The notes under the pieces: model-generated
Seen by the model: the letters and a program-made list of their open reading frames with translations, nothing else
Database searches by the model: none
What the model was told of the DNA's origin: nothing
From: Lysobacteraceae bacterium NML95-0200
Lineage (GTDB): Bacteria; Pseudomonadota; Gammaproteobacteria; Xanthomonadales; Xanthomonadaceae
Length of the DNA: 48,074 nucleotides
Reading direction: 5' to 3'
Assembly (NCBI GenBank): GCA_002798255.1
Contig: NWQQ01000015.1
Coordinates: 1-48,074, forward strand
Translations under genes and position numbers: made by a program
Shown: positions 1 through 7,486 of the stretch, one piece after another
Layout: each line of letters begins with the position of its first letter
Position numbering within the stretch: position 1 is the first letter of the stretch

Positions 1-70
1 AGATAAGGTAGGGTGCGACAAAGCTCCATTCTTCATCGCTGACATCACTGGGGTAAGGTTTACGAGACAT
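1..70 (-). CDS. IS5-family transposase, N-terminal fragment at window edge
   Basis: Only the first 23 codons are inside the window, starting at the ATG at 70. The peptide begins MSRKPYPSDVSDEEW, the hallmark opening of IS5-family transposases (DUF4096-type N-terminal region), which precedes a DDE catalytic domain that would lie beyond base 1. Whether the rest of the gene is intact cannot be seen. It reads away from the neighbouring lipoprotein gene. Confidence 0.8.
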   Translation of the reverse strand, partial: MSRKPYPSDVSDEEWSFVAPYLI

Positions 71-125
71 GCTGATACTGTATCCAAGATCAACACAACC
101 TCTCGGAAAAGTGCATAACACGCTC
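1..125 (-). mobile_element. IS5-family insertion sequence, left end only
   Basis: The window starts inside an insertion sequence whose transposase is read leftward off the edge. Reading the minus strand upstream of the transposase ATG, a sequence beginning GAGCGTGTTATGCAC lies at 125 to 111 and has the look of an IS5-type terminal inverted repeat; it is followed outward by TA. The outer boundary at 125 is inferred from that resemblance only. The partner terminal repeat and the target duplication lie outside the window, so neither could be checked. Confidence 0.55.
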
Positions 126-211
126 TATGCCTTGTTCAAAGCCTCAACAGCAACCCGCCCCATCCACTCTTAAGCCGATAGGTGCATAGCGTTGGCGTTT
201 GAACACAAACC

Positions 212-1036
212 TCAGAGCGCAGCCACGGCATCCATCGGCATACCGCCATGGAGCATACGACGAGCATCAGCCATGATGCGCTGTGCATCCACGCCCGTGC
301 GGCAGCTGAAGTAGCGCGACTTGCCCAGCCATTCATCGTGCTCGGCATAGGCAAACAGCAGCTGGGCTTGTTTCAGATCGTCAATCACCTGCCGGGCAAT
401 GCCATGACGCAGTGCCGGGCAGCCTTGGCTGCGCCCCAGCCGACCCTGCTTGGCAATCAGCTCGGGCTCGGCATACCAAGCGCCGTGCATCACGATGGCG
501 CGCTGCCGGGCAGCATCATTGAAGCCCGTATCCAGCCCGTCCAGACGCAACGAATAACCATTGGCGCCGACATAGGTTTCGGCCGTGCGGTACAGCCCCA
601 GGCTGCTTTGGTAACTGCCCTCGATATTGGAGAAACGACGGGCAAAATTCTCGCCGCTGCCCTGCCCGTGGCTGACATGCTCGTGATACAGCAGCGCCTC
701 GCGGGCAAGGTCGAATACCCATAGCCGTTTGGCGGTGGAGGGCAGCGAATAATCAATCACCGCCAAGCGCGTGCCGATGCCGCGCTCGCCACTGTCAATG
801 GCACAGCCGCGCGCTTCCAGCGCCAGCGCCAGCACCCCGGCGTCGAGCTGCGGTGCCAGTCGTTGCAGGCGGCGCAACTGTGCCCAGCGCGGGTCGGGCT
901 GCGGCTCGGTTTGCAGCTCGGGCATCAGCAGGGTTTGTTGAACGACTGCTGCGGGCTTGCCGGGACGTTGCGGCGCACTGCTGCAACTGCCCAGCGCCAC
1001 CGCTGCCAGCAGCGTGAAAGCTATGTGAAATTTCAT
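212..1036 (-). CDS. Murein L,D-transpeptidase-like (YkuD_2) lipoprotein
   Basis: The 274-residue protein starts at the ATG at 1036, where a lipoprotein signal begins; the lipobox LGSC places the lipidated Cys at residue 18. Longer in-frame starts would bury this signal. The C-terminal half matches the L,D-transpeptidase catalytic-domain-like family: a conserved His near residue 184 in a VMHGAWY context and an SQGC motif with the presumed catalytic Cys at 206. Family members act on peptidoglycan in the periplasm, but the substrate of this subgroup is not established. It is divergent from hemN, with 95 bases between the starts. Function is by motif only. Confidence 0.8.
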   Translation of the reverse strand: MKFHIAFTLLAAVALGSCSSAPQRPGKPAAVVQQTLLMPELQTEPQPDPRWAQLRRLQRLAPQLDAGVLALALEARGCAIDSGERGIGTRLAVIDYSLPSTAKRLWVFDLAREALLYHEHVSHGQGSGENFARRFSNIEGSYQSSLGLYRTAETYVGANGYSLRLDGLDTGFNDAARQRAIVMHGAWYAEPELIAKQGRLGRSQGCPALRHGIARQVIDDLKQAQLLFAYAEHDEWLGKSRYFSCRTGVDAQRIMADARRMLHGGMPMDAVAAL

Positions 1037-1082
1037 GCGCGCACCATACACTGCAAGTTTCACGGCTGCATGAATAGCAGGA

Positions 1083-1096
1083 TTGACCCATATCAA
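1083..1096 (+). promoter_or_regulatory. FNR/Anr-type box upstream of hemN
   Basis: TTGACCCATATCAA matches the FNR/Anr consensus (TTGAT, four bases, ATCAA) at 9 of 10 defined positions. It lies 35 bases before the hemN start codon. Oxygen-independent coproporphyrinogen oxidase is a classic FNR/Anr target induced when oxygen is low, so the position is meaningful. It also lies in the control region of the divergent lipoprotein gene. Confidence 0.7.
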
Positions 1097-1101
1097 GGCC
1101 T

Positions 1102-1119
1102 GCCGCCTTGCAAGGCGGC
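1102..1119. repeat. Perfect 18-base palindrome in the hemN leader
   Basis: GCCGCCTTGCAAGGCGGC is self-complementary along its whole length. It lies between the FNR-type box and the hemN start codon at 1132 and includes the purine-rich AAGGCGG that would act as ribosome binding site. It could be an operator or an RNA structure limiting hemN translation; nothing shows which. Confidence 0.6.
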
Positions 1120-1131
1120 ATCCTGCCCGGC

Positions 1132-2526
1132 ATGCATACGCCGCTACCCCCCTCGCCCGAGCTGCTGCGCCGTTACGACAAACCCGGCCCGCGCTATACC
1201 TCTTATCCCACCGCGCCGCAGTTCTGCGCCAGTTTTGATGAGGACGCGCTGCGCCAGGTGATTGCCCACAGCAATGGCGACCCGGTGCCGCGCAAGCTGT
1301 CGCTGTATGTGCATGTGCCATATTGCCAAAGCCCATGCTTTTACTGCGGCTGCAACCGCATCATTACCCGCGACCACAGCAAGAGCACACCGTATATCGC
1401 CCGGCTTAAGCGCGAAATCGGCATGATGGCGGCCTTGTTCGACCACGACCGCGAAGTCATCCAGCTGCATTTTGGCGGCGGCACGCCCAATTTCTTCAGC
1501 CCGGCCGAGCTGCGCGGCATCGTGGATGAAATGCGCCGCCATTTGCGTTTTTCCAACGCACCCGAGCGCGATATTTCCATCGAGCTTGACCCGCGTTTTG
1601 TCAACCCTGCCGAGGTCGCCGAGCTGGCCGATATCGGCTTCAACCGCGCCAGCTTGGGTGTGCAGGATTTCAATCCCGAGGTGCAGGCCGCCATCAACCG
1701 CATCCAGAGCATCGAAGAAACCCGCGACATCATCGAAGCCTGCCGCGCGCATGGCTTTGCCTCGGTCAATATCGACCTGATCTACGGCCTGCCCAAGCAG
1801 ACCACAGAAGGGTTTGCCAACACGCTCGATAGCGTCATCGCGCTGCGCCCCGACCGGCTGGCAGTGTACAGCTATGCGCATCTGCCGGAGCTATTCCGCC
1901 CGCAGCGCCAGCTGAACGCCTTCGACCTGCCCACGGCGGAGGAAAAAATCGCCCTGTTGCGGCTTGCCATCGAAAAGCTCACCCAGGCCGGCTATGTGTA
2001 TATCGGCATGGATCACTTCGCCCTGCCCGATGACGAGCTGGCGCTGGCACAGGCGCACGGCAGCCTGCACCGCAACTTCATGGGCTATACCACCCATGCC
2101 GACAGCGACCTGATTGGCTTTGGCGTGTCGTCCATCAGCCATATCGGCGAGAGTTTCAGCCAGAACCCACGCACCCTGCCGGAATGGGAAGCAGCGATTG
2201 ATGCCGGTCGCCTGCCGGTCTGGCGCGGCCTTGCCATGAGCGAGGATGACAGCCTGCGTGCCGATCTCATCCAGCAATGGATGTGCCACGGCCGTATCGA
2301 CAAGACGCAAATCGCGCGTCATTACGACATCGACTTCGATGCCTATTTCGCCGATGCCATCGAACGCCTTGCGCCTTTGCAGGCCGATGGCCTGGTGCAG
2401 CTTGACCCCACGCAAATCACGGCCACTGCCCAAGGGCGCTGGCTACTGCGCAATGTCGCCATGTGCTTTGACGCCTATCTGGGGCAGAGTACAGCCGCAC
2501 GCCCGGCCTTTTCCAAGGCGATTTGA
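1132..2526 (+). CDS. hemN: Oxygen-independent coproporphyrinogen III oxidase
   Basis: Radical SAM enzyme that decarboxylates coproporphyrinogen III to protoporphyrinogen IX without oxygen, in cytoplasmic heme synthesis. From the ATG at 1132 the protein has 464 residues, close to the E. coli length. It opens with the HemN signature RYTSYPTAPQF (21-31), carries the iron-sulfur Cys set CQSPCFYCGC (Cys 65, 69, 72, plus 74) and a glycine motif HFGGGTPNF. An in-frame TTG at 1108 would add eight residues and is less likely. It converges on folE with a 10-base gap. The upstream FNR-type box predicts induction at low oxygen. Confidence 0.95.
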   Translation: MHTPLPPSPELLRRYDKPGPRYTSYPTAPQFCASFDEDALRQVIAHSNGDPVPRKLSLYVHVPYCQSPCFYCGCNRIITRDHSKSTPYIARLKREIGMMAALFDHDREVIQLHFGGGTPNFFSPAELRGIVDEMRRHLRFSNAPERDISIELDPRFVNPAEVAELADIGFNRASLGVQDFNPEVQAAINRIQSIEETRDIIEACRAHGFASVNIDLIYGLPKQTTEGFANTLDSVIALRPDRLAVYSYAHLPELFRPQRQLNAFDLPTAEEKIALLRLAIEKLTQAGYVYIGMDHFALPDDELALAQAHGSLHRNFMGYTTHADSDLIGFGVSSISHIGESFSQNPRTLPEWEAAIDAGRLPVWRGLAMSEDDSLRADLIQQWMCHGRIDKTQIARHYDIDFDAYFADAIERLAPLQADGLVQLDPTQITATAQGRWLLRNVAMCFDAYLGQSTAARPAFSKAI

Positions 2527-2536
2527 GACATCACAG

Positions 2537-3145
2537 TTAGCGCCGACTTTCGATAAAGCGCAGGAACTCGTTGCGGGTGCGGGCATCCTCGCGGAACACG
2601 CCGAGCATGGTCGAAGTCATCATGCTCACCCCGCGCTTGTGTACCCCGCGCGTGGTCATGCACTCGTGCGCGCCCTCCACCACTACCGCCACCCCAGCCG
2701 GGTTCAGTGCGCGCTGGATGCAGTTGGCAATCTGCGCAGTCATTTTTTCCTGCACCTGGAAGCGCCGCGCATAAGCATCCACCACCCGCGCCAGCTTGCT
2801 GATGCCGACCACCCGGCCACTGGGCAGATAGCCCACATGCACCTTGCCGATGATCGGCGCCATGTGATGCTCACAATGGCTTTCGTATTCGATATCGCGC
2901 AGCACGATCATCTCGTCATAGCCCTCGACTTCCTCGAAGGTGCGCAACAGGTATTCGTCCGGGTCGATGGCATAACCACTGAACCAGTCGCCATAGGCCT
3001 TCACCACCCGCTTGGGCGTATCCAGCAGCCCTTCGCGCTGCGGGTCTTCACCCGCCCAGCGCAACAGCGTGCGCACGGCGGCTTCGGCCTCATCACGGCG
3101 GACGCCGTTGCGGGTATCGTTATTGGCAGAATCGGATGCGCTCAC
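2537..3145 (-). CDS. folE: GTP cyclohydrolase I
   Basis: Converts GTP to 7,8-dihydroneopterin triphosphate, the first step of folate and pterin synthesis. The protein shows [19 protein letters not shown] with the zinc-binding Cys and His residues, the second Cys in [11 protein letters not shown], and the family ending [16 protein letters not shown] at 3145 gives 202 residues, the usual Xanthomonadales length; a TTG at 3166 would add seven. The pterin link to phhA at 17496 is notable, because phenylalanine hydroxylase uses a tetrahydropterin cofactor, although the genes are far apart. Confidence 0.95.
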   Translation of the reverse strand: MSASDSANNDTRNGVRRDEAEAAVRTLLRWAGEDPQREGLLDTPKRVVKAYGDWFSGYAIDPDEYLLRTFEEVEGYDEMIVLRDIEYESHCEHHMAPIIGKVHVGYLPSGRVVGISKLARVVDAYARRFQVQEKMTAQIANCIQRALNPAGVAVVVEGAHECMTTRGVHKRGVSMMTSTMLGVFREDARTRNEFLRFIESRR

Positions 3146-3279
3146 GGACAGACTCGGAACAACCAAGGGGCGGCCATCTTATACGGTTGCTGATGAAGGC
3201 ACAGCGTTTTGCCCATTGCAGCCGCCATTCAGCTTTTGCCAAGCATCATTTACCGCTATTTGGCCAGTCTTTGCCTGCT

Positions 3280-4065
3280 TTGAATCGCTCTTCCGCCCCT
3301 GCTGTTTTGCTGGACAACGTGCGTCTGGTGCGCGGCGGGCGCACGATTGTCGATGACATCAGCCTGCGCGTCCCTGCCAGCAGCATCACTGCGGTGCTGG
3401 GGCCTTCGGGCTGCGGCAAGTCCACCTTGCTTTCGGCACTGACCGGTGAGCTGCAGCCTGCGCGCGGCCGGGTAGAGGTTTTTGGCCAACCCGTACCCCA
3501 GGCGTCCAGGGCGCTGCTGGAAATGCGCAAGCGGCTGGGGGTGCTGTTGCAGGGCAATGGCCTGTTGACCGACCTCACCGCTGGCGAAAACATCGCCCTG
3601 CCGCTGCGCACGCATACCGATTTGCCACCGCCGGTGTTGGACCAGTTGGTGGACATGAAACTGCACGCAGTGGGGCTTCTGGCCGCACGCGATTTGTACC
3701 CGCGCGAGTTGTCCGGTGGCATGGCGCGACGTGTGGCGCTGGCGCGAGCATTGGCGCTGGATCCGCCCCTGATGATTTATGACGAGCCGCTGACCGGGCT
3801 GGATCCGATTGCCTCGGGCGTCATCATGAGCCTGATTGCCCGGCTCAACCGGGCACTGGGTCTGACCAGCATCGTGGTCAGCCACCATGTGCATGAAACC
3901 CTGCCGATTTGCGACCATGTGCTGGTACTTGCCAATGGCCGGGTGATGTTCAATGGCAGCCCGGAGGCGCTGCAGCACAGCGACGAGCCGCTGGTACGGC
4001 AGTTTTTGAATGGCGAGCCGGATGGCCCCATCGCTTTCGACAGCCCGGTGAGGAAACAGGCATGA
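3280..4065 (+). CDS. mlaF: Phospholipid ABC transporter ATP-binding protein MlaF
   Basis: Cytoplasmic ATPase of the Mla system, which moves phospholipids between outer and inner membrane. Motifs in order: Walker A GPSGCGKST, Q-loop LLQGNGLL, ABC signature LSGGMARR, Walker B LMIYDEP and the switch His in VVSHH. The MlaF-type tail ends near DGPIAFDSP. A TTG at 3280 gives 261 residues and aligns with the family N terminus. An ATG at 3193 would add 29 unrelated residues and leave only 47 bases to the folE start. Neither has a clear Shine-Dalgarno. Its stop overlaps the mlaE start (ATGA). Confidence 0.92.
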   Translation: MNRSSAPAVLLDNVRLVRGGRTIVDDISLRVPASSITAVLGPSGCGKSTLLSALTGELQPARGRVEVFGQPVPQASRALLEMRKRLGVLLQGNGLLTDLTAGENIALPLRTHTDLPPPVLDQLVDMKLHAVGLLAARDLYPRELSGGMARRVALARALALDPPLMIYDEPLTGLDPIASGVIMSLIARLNRALGLTSIVVSHHVHETLPICDHVLVLANGRVMFNGSPEALQHSDEPLVRQFLNGEPDGPIAFDSPVRKQA

Positions 4066-4814
4066 AGGCAATGACTGAAAGCATCCGCAGCATTGGCCGC
4101 GCCGGTCTGTTCACGCTGGCGGTATTGCGCGCCTCCCGACCCAACCGCGCATTGTTTGCAGAGCTGGTGCGCGAAATCTACAAAATAGGCGCGCGATCGC
4201 TGCCGATCATCGCCGTTGGCGGCGCGTTTGTCGGCCTTTCAGTGATTCTGCTGGGCTATCGCGCGCTGGAGACTTATGGCGCCAGCAACCAGGTCAGCGC
4301 CATGCTGGGGCTGGGGCTGTACCGCGAACTGGCGCCGGTGCTGACCGCGCTGCTGTTTGTCGGCCGCGCTGGCTCCTCCATCGCCGCCGAACTTGGCCTG
4401 ATGCGCGCCACCGACCAGCTCACCGCACTGGGTCTGATGGCAATCGACCCGGTCGCCAAGGTGGTGGTGCCGCGCTTCTGGGCGGCGGTGATTGCCGTGC
4501 CACTCTTGACCGGCTTCTTCGTCAGCTTTGCGATGCTCGCCGGCTGGTTCGAGGCGGTGCATATCCTCGGGCTGGATGCCGGGACGTTCTGGCAAGTGAT
4601 GAAAGATATTGTCGATTTCCGCTCCGATTTTCTCGGCGCTTTCCTGAAAGCCGGGGTGTTTGGCGCGATTACCGCACTGGTGGCCGCCCATGCCGGCTTC
4701 CATTCCGAACCCACCATTGAAGGCACCTCGGTCGCCACCACCCGCGCGGTGGTGAATGCTTCGCTGCTGGTGCTGATGTTCAATTTTGTCCTGTCGGCAC
4801 TGATGTTCCGATGA
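4062..4814 (+). CDS. mlaE: Phospholipid ABC transporter permease MlaE
   Basis: Inner-membrane permease of the MlaFEDB complex, with several hydrophobic segments across its 250 residues. Typical MlaE features are visible: the YRELAPVLTALLFVGRAGSSIAAELG block (in two parts, residues about 87-111) and MRATDQLTALG just after. The ATG at 4062 overlaps the mlaF stop by four bases, giving translational coupling. An upstream in-frame extension from 3909 runs over mlaF and is a shadow. Sixty bases with no other feature separate it from mlaD. Confidence 0.95.
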   Translation: MKAMTESIRSIGRAGLFTLAVLRASRPNRALFAELVREIYKIGARSLPIIAVGGAFVGLSVILLGYRALETYGASNQVSAMLGLGLYRELAPVLTALLFVGRAGSSIAAELGLMRATDQLTALGLMAIDPVAKVVVPRFWAAVIAVPLLTGFFVSFAMLAGWFEAVHILGLDAGTFWQVMKDIVDFRSDFLGAFLKAGVFGAITALVAAHAGFHSEPTIEGTSVATTRAVVNASLLVLMFNFVLSALMFR

Positions 4815-4874
4815 AAGCCGCATCCGTCATTTTCAGGCCGGTGTTTTCGGCTGTCCTGTCCGCAAGGAGTTCCC

Positions 4875-5378
4875 ATGAGTATCCGTGGTCCACGTCTTGA
4901 GTTCGCCGTCGGTGCTTTTTTGCTGCTGGCGCTGGCCACCTTGCTGGTGTTGGCGATGGCCTCCACCAATGGCAACTTCGGCTTTTCGTCCAAGACCTAT
5001 CCGCTAACCGCACGCTTTACCAGCATCGGCCAGTTGCGCGTCAACGGCCCGGTGAAAATCGGCGGCGTGAATATCGGCCGGGTAGCGGCCATTGAGGTGG
5101 ATCCGGTGAAATACGATTCGGTGGTCACCCTCGCCATCGACAATACCTTCAAAAACCTGCCCGCCGATACCAGTGCGGGCGTGTTCACCAGTGGCCTGCT
5201 GGGAGAAGCCTATATCGGCCTGCAACCGGGCGGCGACCCGGAAACCCTGCAACCGGGCGAGGAAATCGCTTTTACCCAGCCAGCCGTGGACTTGCTGCAA
5301 CTGGCAGGCAAATACATGTTCAGCGGCGGTGGTACCGGCAGCAGTGATGATTCCGCAGCCGCTACCGAAACCCCCTGA
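4875..5378 (+). CDS. mlaD: Outer membrane lipid asymmetry protein MlaD (MCE domain)
   Basis: The 167-residue protein has one N-terminal membrane anchor (about residues 9-29) followed by an MCE domain (about 38-117). The conserved core includes VNGPVKIGGVNIGRV and GLLGEAYIGLQPG. MlaD forms the hexameric periplasmic ring that passes phospholipid between MlaC and the MlaFE core. The start has a strong AAGGAG ribosome binding site at 4863-4868. The C terminus is a short Gly/Ser/Ala-rich tail. It sits third in the mlaFEDCBA block. Confidence 0.95.
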   Translation: MSIRGPRLEFAVGAFLLLALATLLVLAMASTNGNFGFSSKTYPLTARFTSIGQLRVNGPVKIGGVNIGRVAAIEVDPVKYDSVVTLAIDNTFKNLPADTSAGVFTSGLLGEAYIGLQPGGDPETLQPGEEIAFTQPAVDLLQLAGKYMFSGGGTGSSDDSAAATETP

Positions 5379-5407
5379 CCTATTCCAACCGTTACGGAGA
5401 GCTAGCC

Positions 5408-6064
5408 ATGACCCGTATTCTTGTTTCCCTTGCCATCAGCGCCGTGCTTGCCGCAGCCGCAGTCCCGGCTCATGCCCAGCAAGCCGCGCCTGCCCAGGCC
5501 GCAGCACAGCCCGCGGCCAATAGCGCCAGCCGCCTGGTGCTGGACAACAGCACGCGCATCCTCAGCACGCTGGAATCGCGTCGCGCCGAGTTCACCCGTG
5601 ACCGCGCTGCGCTGAACCGCTTCATCGACAACGAATTCAAGCAAATGTTCGACCGCGACTATGCCGCGCGGCTGGTGCTCGGTCGCCATGCCCGTGGTGC
5701 TTCGGACACGGACATCAAACTGTTTGCCGATGCGCTGACGGAAAACCTGATGTCGCGCTACGGCGCTTCGCTGCTGGGCTTCAATACCCAACTGCGGGTA
5801 CGCATCAAATCCGAAGCCCCCCTGCCCGGCAACCGTGGCGTGCGCGTGGCCAGCGAAATGCTGCGCCAAGGCGGCGAGCCGATTCCGGTGGACTACCTGA
5901 TGCGCCGCGTTGGCGGCCAGTGGCAGGTGTTCGATGTGATGGTGGAGGGCGTATCGTTTGTGCAGACCTTCCGCAACCAGTTCGATAACCCGCTGAGCCA
6001 GCGCGGCATCCGTGCAGTAGCGGCTGAACTCAAAAGCGGCGAGATTCAGGCCAATGCCAACTGA
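5408..6064 (+). CDS. mlaC: Periplasmic phospholipid-binding protein MlaC
   Basis: The 218-residue protein begins with a cleavable Sec signal (hydrophobic stretch to about residue 20, then AHAQQ) and continues as a Tol_Tol_Ttg2/MlaC domain. Family signs include FNTQLRVRIKSEAP and VFDVMVEGVSFVQTFRNQF. MlaC shuttles single phospholipids between MlaA in the outer membrane and MlaD in the inner membrane. A GGAG ribosome binding site lies just upstream. The last 11 bases overlap mlaB, implying coupled translation. Confidence 0.95.
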   Translation: MTRILVSLAISAVLAAAAVPAHAQQAAPAQAAAQPAANSASRLVLDNSTRILSTLESRRAEFTRDRAALNRFIDNEFKQMFDRDYAARLVLGRHARGASDTDIKLFADALTENLMSRYGASLLGFNTQLRVRIKSEAPLPGNRGVRVASEMLRQGGEPIPVDYLMRRVGGQWQVFDVMVEGVSFVQTFRNQFDNPLSQRGIRAVAAELKSGEIQANAN

Positions 6065-6344
6065 TGCACTCAATATCGAGCGTCGTGAAAAGACGCTGGT
6101 TTTCCGTGGGGCACTGACCCACCCCACGGCAGCGGCTGCCTGGCAACAGGCCAGCGCACTGCTGGAAGGCATCGAGCAACTGGATATTGGCGCTGCCAGC
6201 GCCATCGACAGCGCCGGCATGGCCTTACTGGCAGCGCTGAGCGCGCGCCTGCCCAATGCCGAAATCATCGGCCAGCCTGCCGGCTTTACCGAGCTGCGCG
6301 ATGCCTATCGGCTGGATGCCCAACTGCAAATGTCCGTGAACTGA
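6054..6344 (+). CDS. mlaB: STAS-domain protein MlaB
   Basis: A 96-residue cytoplasmic STAS protein that in the Mla complex binds MlaF and stabilises or activates it. The STAS core is seen as LDIGAASAIDSAGMALL, with Ser in the IDSAG turn where other MlaB proteins have Ser or Thr. It overlaps mlaC by 11 bases and lies four bases before mlaA. The family is short and diverse, so the assignment rests mainly on this motif and the position in a complete mla block. Confidence 0.9.
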   Translation: MPTDALNIERREKTLVFRGALTHPTAAAAWQQASALLEGIEQLDIGAASAIDSAGMALLAALSARLPNAEIIGQPAGFTELRDAYRLDAQLQMSVN

Positions 6345-6348
6345 GCCC

Positions 6349-7434
6349 ATGCGCCTGCGCCTTCCCCTGCTGTTTGCCGCTGCCCTGCTGCTAAGCGCCT
6401 GTGCCGGAAAAAACACTTCCCCGGCACTGGCGCCGCAAGCCCCGCAAGCGGTCATTGCCGAAAGCGAGCTCGCGGCTGCACCTATGCCGGCAACCAGCGC
6501 CAGTAGCGAAGCGCCCGCTGAAAACACATCAGGCGTGGCGCTGATTGCCGTGCCGGTTGTGGCCGAGGCACAGCCCGCTGCGCAAACCAGCACGGCCACG
6601 ACGGCTTCCGAAAACGCGCCAAACGCTGCCGCGCAAACCGAGGCCGAAGACGATTTTGTACTGCTCTACGGCAATGGCGAATACGACCTGGTGGCCGACG
6701 CCCATCTGCCCCCCAGTGCCGCGCTCCCCCCGATTTATGACCCCTGGGAACCACTCAACCGCCGCATACATGCATTCAACAATTTTGTTGACCGCTATCT
6801 GGCCACGCCACTGGCACGCGCCTATGTGGCCGTGATACCACGCCCGCTGCGGCTTGGCATCAGCAATTTTTTCAATAATCTCCGTCAGCCACTTTCGGCT
6901 TTCAACGCCTTGTTGCAAGGCCGCCCCGGCGATGCCGGTTTTTCCATGATTCGCTTCACGCTCAACATGACATTGGGCATTGGCGGCCTATTCGACCCGG
7001 CCACCCACTTCAATGTGCCGCATATCAACGAAGACTTCGGGCAAACCCTGGCCGTATGGGGCTGGCGCCAGTCACGCTATCTGGAACTGCCATTCTTTGG
7101 CCCGCGCACCCTGCGCGATGTCTTTGGCATGGTGGCCGACACACCATTCTCGGCACTGCCGCACATCAAGGGCAGTAAAGCCCGCGTGGGTCTGCAAGGC
7201 CTGCAACTGGCCGATATCCGCAGCCGCCTGTTCTCGGTCGACAGCATGCGCGAAGGCGTGGCCGACGAATACCTGCTGTACCGCGATGCCTGGCTGCAAC
7301 GGCGCAATTACCAAATCCTGCGCGACCTGGAACAACCCGAGATGAAGCAGGATGGCCTGCCTGATTATCTGATTGAACCCGAAGACAACCCCAGCATCCC
7401 GGCCGATGGGATCCCGGTAGAAGTTCTGCCCTAA
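6349..7434 (+). CDS. mlaA: Outer membrane lipoprotein MlaA (VacJ) with long N-terminal linker
   Basis: Outer-membrane component of the Mla system that removes mislocalised phospholipid from the outer leaflet. The lipobox LSAC puts the lipidated Cys at residue 18. The MlaA domain starts only at about residue 130 (YDPWEPLNRRIHAFNNFVD) and runs to about 330. Between them lie about 100 residues rich in Ala, Pro, Thr and Glu, absent from the 251-residue E. coli protein. It is the last gene of mlaFEDCBA, and a hairpin at 7448-7476 follows its stop. Confidence 0.93.
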   Translation: MRLRLPLLFAAALLLSACAGKNTSPALAPQAPQAVIAESELAAAPMPATSASSEAPAENTSGVALIAVPVVAEAQPAAQTSTATTASENAPNAAAQTEAEDDFVLLYGNGEYDLVADAHLPPSAALPPIYDPWEPLNRRIHAFNNFVDRYLATPLARAYVAVIPRPLRLGISNFFNNLRQPLSAFNALLQGRPGDAGFSMIRFTLNMTLGIGGLFDPATHFNVPHINEDFGQTLAVWGWRQSRYLELPFFGPRTLRDVFGMVADTPFSALPHIKGSKARVGLQGLQLADIRSRLFSVDSMREGVADEYLLYRDAWLQRRNYQILRDLEQPEMKQDGLPDYLIEPEDNPSIPADGIPVEVLP

Positions 7435-7447
7435 GCGCCTGTTCAAA

Positions 7448-7476
7448 GCGCCCATCCCATCGCTGGGAATGGGCGC
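7448..7476. terminator. Hairpin between convergent mlaA and rlmI-like genes
   Basis: GCGCCCATCCCA and TGGGAATGGGCGC form a roughly 12-bp stem with one bulged base and a 4-base loop. It lies in the 52-base gap between two genes that end facing each other, where a bidirectional terminator is expected. No run of T follows on either strand, so simple intrinsic termination is uncertain. Confidence 0.5.
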
Positions 7477-7486
7477 AAACACGCCA

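Noticed and set aside
129-144. CCTTGTTCAAAGCCTC as the terminal repeat of the IS at the left edge
   Set aside because: It is in the wrong orientation for the outer end of this IS; the sequence ending at 125 fits better.
2246-3193. Plus-strand open frame over the end of hemN and folE
   Set aside because: Shadow of folE; no family features, while folE on the other strand has all its metal ligands.
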